From: Elusimicrobiota bacterium
Lineage (GTDB): Bacteria > Elusimicrobiota > Elusimicrobia > FEN-1173
Direction: 5' to 3'
Assembly (NCBI GenBank): GCA_016722575.1
Contig: JADKIY010000002.1
Span: 992,001 to 1,056,000 of the forward strand
Length of the DNA stretch: 64,000 bases
In this document: in pieces, positions 34,748 to 43,838 of the stretch
Layout: the number at the start of each line of letters is the position of its first letter
Numbering within the stretch: position 1 is the first letter of the stretch
Position numbers and translations under genes: made by a program
Notes under the pieces: generated by a model
Databases searched by the model: none
What the model saw: only the letters and a program-made list of their open reading frames with translations
Told to the model about the DNA's origin: nothing

Positions 34748-35302
34748 ATGCCGTCCTTGTCGGGGCGCGAAATCCTCCTCGGGGTGACCGGCAGTATCGC
34801 GGCGTACAAATCCCCCGACGTGGCGCGCCGCCTGCGGGACGCCGGCGCCACCGTGAAGGCCGTCCTGACGCCCGGGGGCGAGCGGTTCATCACGGCCCTG
34901 ACCCTCACCGCCGTCACCGGCCGCCCCGCGGCCACCGACCCCTTCCTTCTGTCCGATGGCCAAATGCCCCACCTGGCCCTGGCCAAAGCCGCCGACGCGG
35001 TCTTGATCGCCCCCTGTTCCGCCGACTTCCTCAGTGCCCTGGCGGCGGGGCGGGCGGACACGCTCCTGGCCTCCATCGTTCTCTCCACCCGGGCCCCGGT
35101 TTTTCTGGCGCCCGCCATGCACGACCCCATGTGGACCCACCCCGCCACCCGCCGCAACACCGGAATCTGCCGGGAACTCGGTTACCAATTCATCGGTCCC
35201 GAGCGCGGCGCCTTGGCGTCGGGCGATTCCGGCCAGGGGCGAATGACGGACCCGGAAGATTTGGTCCGCCGTCTGGCCACCGCGCTTTCCAAGAAAGCGT
35301 GA
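34748..35302 (+). CDS. coaC: Phosphopantothenoylcysteine decarboxylase (separate CoaC)
   Basis: The 184-residue flavoprotein makes 4'-phosphopantetheine for coenzyme A. It has GVTGSIAAYKSPDVARRL, the active-site histidine in QMPHLALAKAADAVLIAPC and the PAMHDPMW motif. In that motif the usual Asn of PAMNxxMW is His, a variant also found in actinobacterial CoaBC. It ends with SGDSGQGRM and stops, so CoaC is not fused to CoaB; the ligase starts 4 bp later. Most bacteria have a CoaBC fusion. Confidence 0.95.
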   Translation: MPSLSGREILLGVTGSIAAYKSPDVARRLRDAGATVKAVLTPGGERFITALTLTAVTGRPAATDPFLLSDGQMPHLALAKAADAVLIAPCSADFLSALAAGRADTLLASIVLSTRAPVFLAPAMHDPMWTHPATRRNTGICRELGYQFIGPERGALASGDSGQGRMTDPEDLVRRLATALSKKA

Positions 35303-35306
35303 CCCC

Positions 35307-35951
35307 ATGGGCGCCGGATTTTGGCGTGGAAAACGCCTGGTGATCACCGCCGGCCCCACCCGGGAAGCCCTGGACCCCGTCCGCTTTCTCTCCAACGAAT
35401 CCTCCGGCCGCATGGGCTGGGCTTTGGCCCGCGCCGCCCGACGACGGGGCGCCCGCGTGACCCTGGTGCACGGCCCCACGGGGCTGCCCGCGCCCCGGGG
35501 CGTCCACTCGATCCCCGTGACCTCGGCCCGGGAAATGCTCGCGGCCACACTGCGGGCCGCCCGCGGAGCGGAGGCCGTGGTCGGCGCCGCCGCCGTGGCC
35601 GACTGGCGGCCGGGCGTCGTTCAAAAATCAAAAATAAAAAAAAGCGGCCGCCCCCTCGCGATCCGCCTTGTGCCCAACCCCGACATTTTAAAAACCCTCT
35701 CCAACCGCCGGCGAAAGGGCAAACCGCGCCTGGCCGGCTTCGCCTTGGAAACGGACCGCCTTTTGGACAACGCCCGAAAGAAAATGACCGAAAAAAAACT
35801 GGATTTCATCGTCGCCAACGGCCCCGCGGCCCTGGGCGCTTCGCGGTCCGACGCTTGGATCTTGTCCGCCACGGGCTGGGCCGTCCGCCACCGCGGCACC
35901 AAAGACGCCCTGGCCGGACGTTTGTTGGACGCCCTGGGGAACCGCCCGTGA
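35307..35951 (+). CDS. coaB: Phosphopantothenate-cysteine ligase (separate CoaB)
   Basis: The 214-residue product corresponds to the CoaB half of CoaBC. It has LVITAGPTREALDPVRFLSNESSGRMGWALA, the dimer/active-site region VGAAAVADWRPG, the lysine-rich KIKKSG loop and LVPNPDIL, then FALETD and IVANGP. It condenses phosphopantothenate with cysteine (CTP-dependent in most bacteria). Starts 4 bp after coaC. Confidence 0.95.
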   Translation: MGAGFWRGKRLVITAGPTREALDPVRFLSNESSGRMGWALARAARRRGARVTLVHGPTGLPAPRGVHSIPVTSAREMLAATLRAARGAEAVVGAAAVADWRPGVVQKSKIKKSGRPLAIRLVPNPDILKTLSNRRRKGKPRLAGFALETDRLLDNARKKMTEKKLDFIVANGPAALGASRSDAWILSATGWAVRHRGTKDALAGRLLDALGNRP

Positions 35952-36802
35952 CCGACGACGCCCGAGGGGACCTGGCCCGGGTGGCCCGGGAATTGAAGCG
36001 CCATTTAAAGGCACAACCCGCCGCCGCCCTGCGGTCGCGGAAGAAAACCGCGCCGCGCGCAAAACTCGCCACGACGACCCCGGCGGCGGCGACGCCCCCT
36101 TCCAAGATTCCGGTCTCTCCGGCCGCCGAAGTGGCGTCCTGGGACTGGCTGTCGGATCCGATTCCGGCGGAACAAAAACTTCAAAAGTTGCGGGATTTGA
36201 TCGGCGACTGCCGACGATGCCCCTTGGGAGCGCCGCGCATTCAATTGGCCTTCGGCGTGGGGAACCCCGAGGCCCGGGTGCTCTTCATCGGCGAAGGCCC
36301 CGGCTACGCCGAAGACCGGAAGGGCGAGCCCTTCGTGGGCCCGGCGGGACAATTGCTGGACAAGATTTTGGCCGCCACCGATCTTTCCCGCCACGCCGTG
36401 ACGCCCGCCTGGAAATGGATTTACATCGCCAACATGGTCAAGTGCCACCCCATGATCGACCCCACGGACAACACGAAACGCGGGAACGACCGGCCGCCGA
36501 CGCCGGAGGAGATGGCCGTGTGTTCGCCTTTTCTCATGGCCCAGATCCGGATCGTCCGGCCGTTGTTCATCGTCGCCCTGGGCGCCACCGCCGGGAAAGC
36601 CCTCCTTCGCACCGAGGAGGGAATTTCCAAATTCCGCGGCCGGTGGTTCGATTATTCCCCCGAGGGCGATCCCGCCCTTCGGATCCGCCTGCTTCCGACC
36701 TACCACCCCGCCGCGCTTCTCCGGAACCCCGGTCTCAAGAAAGACGTTTGGGAGGACATGAAAAACCTCAAGGCCGAGCTGGAAAAAGCCTCGGCCAAGT
36801 AA
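35948..36802 (+). CDS. Family 4 uracil-DNA glycosylase (4Fe-4S)
   Basis: The 284-residue protein carries an N-terminal Ala/Pro/Lys-rich disordered segment of ~65 residues. The UDG domain follows: cluster cysteines in DCRRCPL (C88, C91), in MVKCHP and in MAVCSPF, the GEGPGYAEDRKGEPFVGPAG motif and C-terminal LLPTYHPAALLRNPG. This is the thermophile/family-4 type that removes uracil from DNA. GTG start overlaps the coaB stop. Confidence 0.95.
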   Translation: MTDDARGDLARVARELKRHLKAQPAAALRSRKKTAPRAKLATTTPAAATPPSKIPVSPAAEVASWDWLSDPIPAEQKLQKLRDLIGDCRRCPLGAPRIQLAFGVGNPEARVLFIGEGPGYAEDRKGEPFVGPAGQLLDKILAATDLSRHAVTPAWKWIYIANMVKCHPMIDPTDNTKRGNDRPPTPEEMAVCSPFLMAQIRIVRPLFIVALGATAGKALLRTEEGISKFRGRWFDYSPEGDPALRIRLLPTYHPAALLRNPGLKKDVWEDMKNLKAELEKASAK

Positions 36803-36803
36803 G

Positions 36804-38801
36804 ATGGCCGAACCGTTTTTGGCGGAGGTCGTTTTTTCCCTGCCGCTTCGGCGGGCCTTCGACTACCGGGTTCCCCCGGCCCTGGACTCGGCGATTCGCC
36901 CCGGCCACCGGGTGTGGGCGCCCTTCGGGGCCCGGGGCCGGAAAATGGGAATCGTTGTTCGCCGCCATCCCGCCGAGAGCGCCGCCCGGACGTTGGACTC
37001 CCTCAAAACCATCGATGCCCTGGTCGAAAGCGACGTGGCCCTCCCGGAGCGGGAGATCGCCCTGGCCCGTTGGATGGCCGATCGCTACTGGTGCTCCCTG
37101 GGCGAAGCCGCGTTCACCGTCTCGGCCCTGGGACGAAAACTTCCCCCCAAGCGCCCCGTTCCGCCCCGGACCCCCGAAGCCCGGGAGCGCCCCGCCCCGT
37201 TCGCCCCCACGCCGGACCAACAAGGCGCCGTCGACGTCCTGCTTCCCGCCGTGCGGGCCGGGGGCTTTCGCCCCTTCCTGATCCACGGCGTGGCGGCCGC
37301 CGGAAAAACCGAGGTTTACCGCCGGGCCATTGAAGCGACCTTGGACGGGGGCCGGGGGGCCATCCTTCTCGTTCCGGAAATCGGGTTGACGCCCCAGATG
37401 GAGGACTTGTTCCGTCGCTGGTTCGGCGCCGCCCTGGAGGTGTGGCACAGCCACATCGCCGACGGCGATCGCTGGCGGATCTGGCGCCGGGCCCGGTCCG
37501 GGGAGTGCCGCCTCGTGGTCGGTCCCCGCTCCGCGCTCTTCGTTCCCGTCACGCCCCTGGGACTGATCGTCGTGGACGAGGAACACGACGCCTCCTACAA
37601 ACAAGACAGCGCCCCCCATTATCACGCCCGGGACGCCGCCTGGGAAAAGGCCCGGTTGCACGGGGCGGCGCTCCTGCTGGGGAGCGCCACGCCGTCTTTG
37701 GAAACGCTCCAGGCCGCCCGCGAAGGCCGCGTGGAATCCCTGGCCCTGCCGCGGCGGGTCGACGACCGGCCCTTTCCGACCGTCCGCATCGTCGACACGC
37801 GAAAGGCGGGGTGGTATATCTCCGACGAACTGGTGAACGCGGTCCGGGACCGTCTGGCCAAAAAAGAACAGTCGCTCCTTTTTCTCAACCGGCGGGGCTA
37901 CGCCACCCGCCTGCGGTGCCGGGCCTGCGAATGGGAAAGTCGGTGCCCCCGGTGCGCCGTGAGCCTCGTGCTGCACCGGGACCCGCCCGCCGACGCCCTC
38001 CGCTGCCACCTGTGCGAACACACGGAGCCCCCGCCGGACCGCTGCCCCCAATGCCGGGGCGAAATGATCAAAGCCACCGGCCGGGGCACCCAAAAAGTGT
38101 TGAAGGATTTGGCCACGCTTTTCCCCGCGGCGCGGCTCCTCCGATGGGACCGGGACGCCATGTCCCGCCGCGGGTCCCAAACCCGGGCCTACGAATCCGT
38201 CCGGGCGGGCGAGGTGGACATCGTCGTCGGGACTCAAATGGTGGCCCAGGGCCACGATTTTCCGCGGTTGACCCTGGTCGGGGTTCTGGACGCCGACAGC
38301 GCGCTCCGCCTGCCGGACTTCCGCGCCGCGGAACGAACCTTTCAATTGATCACCCAGGTGGCCGGGCGGGCCGGGCGGGCCGACCGTCCGGGGGAAGTGA
38401 TCGTTCAAACCCGGCACCCCGACCATTACGCCCTGCGGTCGGTCCAATCCCGGGATCAGGCGTCCTTCGTGGAAGAAGAATTAAATTTTCGACGGGAAGC
38501 GGGCTATCCCCCCTTCACGCGGCTCGCCGTTTTCCGCGTGCGCGCCGCCCGGGCGGATCGGGCGGAGTCCGCCGCCGAGGCCTTGACCCGAACCCTGGAG
38601 TCCCCCGCCCTTCCCGACGGCGCGGCGCTTCTGGGGCCCGCCCCCGCTTTTCACGAACGGCGGGAAGACGAAGCCCAGTGGCAGGTCCTGCTCAAGGCGC
38701 CGCCGGCCCTATTCCCGGAAATTCTTCAGCGCCTGGAAAATTTTGAAACGCCCACGGGCGTGAATCTTTCCGTCAACGTGGACCCCGAGGACTTGGACTG
38801 A
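36804..38801 (+). CDS. priA: Primosomal protein N' (replication restart helicase PriA)
   Basis: PriA reloads the replisome on stalled forks. The 665-residue protein has the N-terminal DNA-binding domain (MAEPFLAEVVFSLPLRRAFDYRVP), then Walker A VAAAGKTE near 172, Walker B VDEEHDASYKQ and a double zinc-binding region (~370-425, Cys pairs RCRACEWESRCPRC and RCHLCEHT...RCPQC). The C-terminal helicase motif LLRWDRDAM and QVAGRAGR follow. Shorter than the 732-residue E. coli protein but complete. Stop overlaps the next gene as TGATG. Confidence 0.97.
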   Translation: MAEPFLAEVVFSLPLRRAFDYRVPPALDSAIRPGHRVWAPFGARGRKMGIVVRRHPAESAARTLDSLKTIDALVESDVALPEREIALARWMADRYWCSLGEAAFTVSALGRKLPPKRPVPPRTPEARERPAPFAPTPDQQGAVDVLLPAVRAGGFRPFLIHGVAAAGKTEVYRRAIEATLDGGRGAILLVPEIGLTPQMEDLFRRWFGAALEVWHSHIADGDRWRIWRRARSGECRLVVGPRSALFVPVTPLGLIVVDEEHDASYKQDSAPHYHARDAAWEKARLHGAALLLGSATPSLETLQAAREGRVESLALPRRVDDRPFPTVRIVDTRKAGWYISDELVNAVRDRLAKKEQSLLFLNRRGYATRLRCRACEWESRCPRCAVSLVLHRDPPADALRCHLCEHTEPPPDRCPQCRGEMIKATGRGTQKVLKDLATLFPAARLLRWDRDAMSRRGSQTRAYESVRAGEVDIVVGTQMVAQGHDFPRLTLVGVLDADSALRLPDFRAAERTFQLITQVAGRAGRADRPGEVIVQTRHPDHYALRSVQSRDQASFVEEELNFRREAGYPPFTRLAVFRVRAARADRAESAAEALTRTLESPALPDGAALLGPAPAFHERREDEAQWQVLLKAPPALFPEILQRLENFETPTGVNLSVNVDPEDLD

Positions 38802-40870
38802 TGGCCGCGCTCCTTCTTTTCCTGTCGGCCTTCGCTTTTTTCGTGTCCCACCTCCGCCCGTCCATCGGGCCCGGGGACGGGGGTCGCTGGGCCGCCCTGG
38901 CGGCCGTGCTGGACCCCCGGTCCGGGCCGGACCACGCGCTCACCACGATCCTCGGAAACGCCGCCACGATCCTTTTTCCCTTCGGGTCCCCGGCTTTTCG
39001 TCTGAACGCCCTGGCCGCGCTTCTCGTGGCGGCCTCCGCACCGCTCCTTCTCGGCTTTTTGCGGGGCGCCAAGGATCGGGACGCGCCGCCCTCGTCGTTG
39101 GACGCGCTGGACCGCTCCCGGGCCCGGGACGCCGGTTTCTTTTTGGCCGCCCTCCTATGGCTCTTCTCCGAACCCGTTCGCGCCGCCGCGGCCGCCTGGG
39201 GTCCCGGGGCGCCGGCGCTCTTTCTTGTGTTCGCGTTTCTTTGGTCCCTGGGATTTCGACCGGCGGGATCCCTGGCCGGGGCGATTTTGATTCGCGGCTT
39301 TTTGGGCGGATTGGCCCTGGCCGCAGACCCTCGCCACGTGTGGGGGATCCTGGCCCTTCTCCCTTTTGCGTTCACCCATCGGTTCAAAGACCGTCGATCC
39401 TGGGGAACCCTGCTTTTGGCCCTCCCCGCCGCGTTCCTCGGGTGGGGGCTGGCCGACGGGGTCTGGGCGGCCCTCCAAGGCGCCACCGCGCACCAGGCGC
39501 TCACGATTTTTTGGAAAGCCCTTCCGGACCGGGCCGTCGGCTTTCTTCCCGCCGTTGGATCATTGAAGCCATCGGGACCGCTCTTGCGATCGGCTCTGGC
39601 GCCCCTGCCGCTGACCGCCTGGCCCTTGGCCCTGTGGGGGGCCCAATCCCTTTGGCGGCGGAACCGCCCCCTTTTCGAATCCCTCGGATTCTTTTGGCTC
39701 CTGACCGCGTTCGGGCCTCGGTTCATCGGCCCGCCGGGCGTCGGCGCGGCGGCCTTGATCCTGCCGGCGTTGCCGCTGTTGATTCTGACGGGAATGGGCG
39801 CCGCCGACCTATTGGAGAGCCGCCCCCGCTGGCTGCCGGCCCTGTTGGCGCTACTGCCCTTGACCCTGTCCGTGGAATCCGTGGGAGGATCCCGGGGCGA
39901 CCTTTCGGCCTTGGACCGGGGAACCAACCTCTTGGTGTCCCTCCCGGAAAACGCCGTGCTGTGGAACCCCTCCCCGGCCACCCGATCGGGGTGGGCGTAT
40001 CAAACGAAGGTTCTCGGACGGCGCCCGGACATTCGACTCTGGACGCCGGAATCCCCCCCCGTCGACCTGGACCCCACCGACGTGGTGTGGCAGGGGCTGT
40101 TCGCCGAATCGGAAGAATCCTTGCCCACGCCGGACCCCGCCGACGGTTGGCCGGAGGGCCTGGCGGTGCGCTACGCGCCGGCCGGGGAATGGTCCGGTTC
40201 GTCGCCCGTGTCGTTGTCGTTGGGCCGCGTGCCCTTTTTCTTTTTCATGCCCCGTTCGGGGGGGACGGCGGGGGCGGACGTGGGCGCCGCCCACGCGCGC
40301 CTGGCAAGGGCCTTCGCGCGCCATCGGGTGATCGACGAAGCCGAAACCGAATTTCTGGCGGCCCTGGCGTTGAACCCGGACGACGGCGCCGCGGCCCGGG
40401 ATTTGGGCCGGCTCTACCGGGACGCCGACGACGGGCGCCGCGCCGCGGTCTTGTTGGCCCGGGCGGTGAACCACGCCCCCGACGACGTCGCCGCGGCGGC
40501 GTTGGAAGGGGAACGGGCCGAGGCGGAATTCGCCGAAGGACGGACGGCGCAGGGGCTCGACGCCCTGGCGCGCGGGGTGGCCCGGGACGGAAGCAACGCG
40601 GGGTTGCGGGAACGACTGGCCGAAGAATGGGAGAAGAACGCCCGGCCGTCGGACGCGGCGCGGCAATGGGCGGTTTTAAGGGATCGGTATCCGACGGAGA
40701 AAACCTACCATTGGCGGTTGACCCAGGCCTGGATGATGGCGCGGGAACCGGTCAAGGCCTTCGGCGCGGTGGAGCGTTATTTGGGGTTGCCGTTGGCGGA
40801 AGACGAGCGGCGGACGGCGGAAGAATTTCGAAAAAGGCTGGCGGAAAGCGCGGCCCAGGCCGCCAAATAA
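38801..40870 (+). CDS. Multi-spanning membrane protein with C-terminal TPR-like repeats (unknown function)
   Basis: The 689-residue product has about ten hydrophobic helices in the first ~350 residues. A ~130-residue extramembrane part follows, then a TPR-like region (~480-670: AHARLARAFARHRVIDEAETEFLAALALNPD, DAARQWAVLRDRYP). The N-terminal part recalls DUF2723-type membrane proteins, putative protein O-mannosyl/glycosyl transferases, but I see no definite catalytic motif. Together with the TMTC-like gene it is one of two membrane/TPR proteins in this window. Translationally coupled to priA. Confidence 0.75.
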   Translation: MAALLLFLSAFAFFVSHLRPSIGPGDGGRWAALAAVLDPRSGPDHALTTILGNAATILFPFGSPAFRLNALAALLVAASAPLLLGFLRGAKDRDAPPSSLDALDRSRARDAGFFLAALLWLFSEPVRAAAAAWGPGAPALFLVFAFLWSLGFRPAGSLAGAILIRGFLGGLALAADPRHVWGILALLPFAFTHRFKDRRSWGTLLLALPAAFLGWGLADGVWAALQGATAHQALTIFWKALPDRAVGFLPAVGSLKPSGPLLRSALAPLPLTAWPLALWGAQSLWRRNRPLFESLGFFWLLTAFGPRFIGPPGVGAAALILPALPLLILTGMGAADLLESRPRWLPALLALLPLTLSVESVGGSRGDLSALDRGTNLLVSLPENAVLWNPSPATRSGWAYQTKVLGRRPDIRLWTPESPPVDLDPTDVVWQGLFAESEESLPTPDPADGWPEGLAVRYAPAGEWSGSSPVSLSLGRVPFFFFMPRSGGTAGADVGAAHARLARAFARHRVIDEAETEFLAALALNPDDGAAARDLGRLYRDADDGRRAAVLLARAVNHAPDDVAAAALEGERAEAEFAEGRTAQGLDALARGVARDGSNAGLRERLAEEWEKNARPSDAARQWAVLRDRYPTEKTYHWRLTQAWMMAREPVKAFGAVERYLGLPLAEDERRTAEEFRKRLAESAAQAAK

Positions 40871-40871
40871 G

Positions 40872-41480
40872 TTAGGCGGGAACCAGCTGGACCAACACGG
40901 TGCGGGCGCCCCGGGCCGCCCGGGCGTGCACCAAAAGCCATCGGCCGGCGCCCGGGCTTTGGGCCGCCGCCGGATCGGCGGGCAGAAGAACCAACCGGCT
41001 TGTTAATTCCGGGGGCAATTCCTCCAGCCGGCGGGCGAACGCGGCCACGTCGCGGACCCGAAATTCCACTTCGCAAAATCCCTCCTGCCCGGCGGGGTAT
41101 TTTTCCCCCGGCGGCCAAGCCCCGGCGGCGATCGTCATCACGTCCAACCGTTGGTTCCGAAAATCGATCGTCAGCTCCCGTCGGCCGCCCTCCCCCAAGC
41201 GCTCCACCGCGCTCGGCCACGCCCCGTGGATTTGATCGTAGGTTTCGGGCGCCACCGCGATGCCCACGGCGTCGAAGGGGTCTTTGAGCGAGGCGAATCC
41301 TTCGGCCAGGGCGGGGTCCTGGGTGAGAAAGGAGAAGGCTTCCCACCCGCGCTTCTCCCCCCGGGCGCAAATCTCCCGGAAGGCGGCTTGGCGGAGGTCT
41401 TCGGTGGGGTGGAACAAGGCGGCCACCAGGTCGGGCTCCCGGTGTTTTCGCAAATCGATGTCTTTTCGGGAAGAGGTCAT
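40872..41480 (-). CDS. Hypothetical protein at the end of the cys operon
   Basis: The 202-residue protein is soluble with no signal peptide. The first ~60 residues are helical and HEAT-like (REPDLVAALFHPTEDLRQAAFREIC). The remainder is alpha/beta with a FDAVGIAVAPETYDQIHGAWP segment. I do not recognise the family. It is co-directional with cysQ (43 bp behind it) and tail-to-tail with the TPR membrane gene, so it is probably the last gene of the sulfate operon; a link to sulfur metabolism is only inferred from position. Confidence 0.7.
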   Translation of the reverse strand: MTSSRKDIDLRKHREPDLVAALFHPTEDLRQAAFREICARGEKRGWEAFSFLTQDPALAEGFASLKDPFDAVGIAVAPETYDQIHGAWPSAVERLGEGGRRELTIDFRNQRLDVMTIAAGAWPPGEKYPAGQEGFCEVEFRVRDVAAFARRLEELPPELTSRLVLLPADPAAAQSPGAGRWLLVHARAARGARTVLVQLVPA

Positions 41481-41523
41481 TGCGGCCTCGGTCGTTGCTC
41501 GCAAGGAACGAATCGGCGCGGCC

Positions 41524-42333
41524 TCATTCCCGTTCCTCCCGGACGAGCGCCACCACGTCCGCGTGCCGGACGCCGTTGGTGGCCACCGTCGGTTGGGAAT
41601 GGGCGTGGCGCCCGCCCTCATTATACGTTAACGGAGAACCGTCCCATTGGGTCATCCGGCCGCCGGCCTCCTCCAGGATCGCCAGGGGGCCCGCCGTGTC
41701 CCAGTAATGGACCGGGTGATGATTGAGGTAAAGATCGGCCGCCCCCCGCACCAGGTAACCGACTTTGATTCCGACGCTGTTGATCGGGTCCAAAAATTTC
41801 AATCCCGGATCCGCCGCCAGGCGCTCCCGGAGCGGCGCGGGGAACCCCGTGGACGTGATGACCGGCATCTCCCGCCACGCCCGCCGTTCCGTCACCCGCA
41901 AGGGCGAACGCCGCCCGCCTTCGGTCAGAAAAGCGCCGTGTCCAACGGACGCTTCGTAGAGGCGGTCCCCCAGGGGATCGTAGACCACGCCCAACACCGG
42001 GCGCCCACCGTAAAGCAGGCCGAGCATGACGCTGAAACCCGGTTCCCCCCGGGCGTAGGCCCGGGTGCCGTCCAAGGGATCCACCAGCCAACGATAGGCC
42101 GCGTCGGAGGGGCCCTCCAGGCCGGACTCCTCGCTCAAAAGGGAATGGTCGGGAAAGCGCGACCGAAGGCCGTCCCGTAAAATGTCGTTGGCCGCGTGGT
42201 CGGCGTTGGTGACGAGGGAATGATCCGCTTTTCGGGAGCGCACCAAGGGGTCTTTCAAAAGGTCGAGCACCCGACGGCCCGCGGCGAGGGCCAGGTCCCG
42301 GGCGGGCCCGAGAAACTCCGACGCGTCCGTCAC
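41524..42333 (-). CDS. cysQ: CysQ-like 3'(2'),5'-bisphosphate nucleotidase (inositol monophosphatase family)
   Basis: The 269-residue protein has the lithium-sensitive phosphatase motifs: SLLSEESG, WLVDPLDGTRAYARGEPGFSVMLGL (metal ligands Asp/Asp) and HHPVHYWDTAGPLAILEEAGG. In a cys cluster the likely substrate is PAP, the by-product of PAPS use, though histidinol- or inositol-phosphatase activity cannot be excluded from motifs alone. The GTG start overlaps the cysH stop. Confidence 0.88.
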   Translation of the reverse strand: MTDASEFLGPARDLALAAGRRVLDLLKDPLVRSRKADHSLVTNADHAANDILRDGLRSRFPDHSLLSEESGLEGPSDAAYRWLVDPLDGTRAYARGEPGFSVMLGLLYGGRPVLGVVYDPLGDRLYEASVGHGAFLTEGGRRSPLRVTERRAWREMPVITSTGFPAPLRERLAADPGLKFLDPINSVGIKVGYLVRGAADLYLNHHPVHYWDTAGPLAILEEAGGRMTQWDGSPLTYNEGGRHAHSQPTVATNGVRHADVVALVREERE

Positions 42334-43106
42334 GGGACGTCGGGGGACGTCGGGTCGTGGGGAGGCAAGTGCAGGCCGCATTCTTTCTTATCGTCGGAGG
42401 TGTTGAACCATCGCCACCGCCCGGCGCGGCGGGACTCGTGGGGGCCGATGGGCGTCGTGCACATCACGCACCCCAGGGATTCGTAGAAGTAGCCGCCGGG
42501 AAGGGTTTTTTCCAACAAGGCGTGGACGGGAACCTTGTTTTCCTTCAAATAAGTCCGAACCCGCTCTTCGGTCCAATCCACCAGGGGCGCGACCTTTAGA
42601 ATGGGTCGGGCGCCGGGCGGTTCCCGGAGCGTCAGGATCTGCAAACGGGGGGTTTGGGCCCGGGACCGGGATTGATCCGCCCGGAGGCCCGTGACCCAGA
42701 CGTCGAGCGTGGCCAAGGCGCGGTCGTTGGGCAGAACTTTCCGCACCTCGCAGCAGAGCTCCTGCCGCTCCTTGGAATCGAAAAACAGATGCTCGCCGTA
42801 GGCCGACACCATGTCGTTCAAAATTTTGGGGTCGGGAGCGAATCGCTCGATCGTCAGCTTGTAACGCTCCTCCAAGCGCCGAAAGAGGTCGTGGGTTTCG
42901 GGAAACAGGCGCAACGTGTCGTTGGTGAAAACCCGGGGCGTGAAACCGGCGTCGACGCAGAGGGCCACGATCGCCGAACCGCTCAACTGCCCGCTGGTGC
43001 CGACCGCGAGGCGCGCGCCGAAACGGCGGTGGAGCTCTTTTAAGAGCGCGACGGGGTCCGTCAGGGCTTTGAGTTCTTCCAGCAGGGCGGGGGCGATGGG
43101 CGTCAT
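42330..43106 (-). CDS. cysH: Adenylylsulfate (APS) reductase, iron-sulfur CysH type
   Basis: The 258-residue enzyme reduces activated sulfate to sulfite using thioredoxin. It has VGTSGQLSGSAIVALCVDAG, the ELCCEVRK double cysteine and GCVMC, which together bind a 4Fe-4S cluster in APS-using CysH. The catalytic Cys lies in KKECGLH, with more sequence after it. The cluster cysteines mark it as APS rather than PAPS reductase. I take the ATG (MTPIAPALLEEL), not the TTG 24 bp upstream. A TAAAAT box at 43136-43141 may give an internal promoter with a very weak -35. Confidence 0.93.
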   Translation of the reverse strand: MTPIAPALLEELKALTDPVALLKELHRRFGARLAVGTSGQLSGSAIVALCVDAGFTPRVFTNDTLRLFPETHDLFRRLEERYKLTIERFAPDPKILNDMVSAYGEHLFFDSKERQELCCEVRKVLPNDRALATLDVWVTGLRADQSRSRAQTPRLQILTLREPPGARPILKVAPLVDWTEERVRTYLKENKVPVHALLEKTLPGGYFYESLGCVMCTTPIGPHESRRAGRWRWFNTSDDKKECGLHLPPHDPTSPDVP

Positions 43107-43147
43107 GGGTTTATCACCGAAGGGAGGCAAAGGCTATTTTACCATTT

Positions 43148-43167
43148 GGGCGCCGGACCGGGCGCCC
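43148..43167. promoter_or_regulatory. GC-rich hairpin between cysC and cysH
   Basis: A 7-bp perfect stem (GGGCGCC/GGCGCCC) with a 6-nt loop in the 66-bp gap between the two genes. No T-tract follows on the minus strand, so it is not a terminator; an mRNA processing or stability element is possible. Confidence 0.4.
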
Positions 43168-43172
43168 CGGAC

Positions 43173-43838
43173 CTAAAGGACGCCCTTGCGTTTTAAAAGC
43201 GCCAGGACCCGATGGGCGCTTTCCGCCGGGGTTTCCCGGTCGCTGTGGAGAACGAGTTCCGGCGACCGGGGCGGCTCGTAAGGCGAGGCGATCCCGGTAA
43301 ATTCCCCCACCGCGCCGGCCCGGGCTTTTTTGTAGAGGCCCTTGGGGTCCCGGGCCTCGCAGACCGCCAGGGGCGCGGCCACGTGCACTTCAAAAAAAGC
43401 CCCTTTCGGCATCAGGGCCCGCACCAGATCCCGGTCGGCCCGAAAGGGCGAAATGAAGGCGGTCAAGGCCACGACGTTGTTCTCCGCGAAAAGCTTGGCC
43501 ACTTCACCCACCCGGCGAATGTTCTCCGTCCGATCCTCGGCGGAAAACCCCAGTCCGAACCGCCGGGCCGCCGATTCGCCGTAGCCCGCCGCGGCCAGGA
43601 GCGCGGCGTCTTTGTTCAAACCGAGGCGCACGTTGTCGCCGTCCAACACCGCGGCGTTTCGGCCGCTCTCCACCAGGAGCGCCTCCACCTCCCGCGCCAC
43701 GGTGGACTTGCCGGACCCGGAGAGGCCCGTGAACCAAATCACGGAGCCCCGCTGACCCAATTTCTCCCGCCGGCGCTCCGGGGAGACCTTCCCGGAGTGC
43801 CGGGTTAAGTTTTTGTGAACGCGGGCGCCGCCGGTCAC
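43173..43838 (-). CDS. cysC: Adenylylsulfate kinase CysC
   Basis: APS kinase phosphorylates APS to PAPS. The 221-residue protein has Walker [15 protein letters not shown], the [14 protein letters not shown] motif, [30 protein letters not shown] and [20 protein letters not shown]. The GTG start overlaps the cysA stop. As the neighbouring CysH is APS-type, PAPS may serve sulfation rather than only reduction. Confidence 0.96.
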   Translation of the reverse strand: MTGGARVHKNLTRHSGKVSPERRREKLGQRGSVIWFTGLSGSGKSTVAREVEALLVESGRNAAVLDGDNVRLGLNKDAALLAAAGYGESAARRFGLGFSAEDRTENIRRVGEVAKLFAENNVVALTAFISPFRADRDLVRALMPKGAFFEVHVAAPLAVCEARDPKGLYKKARAGAVGEFTGIASPYEPPRSPELVLHSDRETPAESAHRVLALLKRKGVL

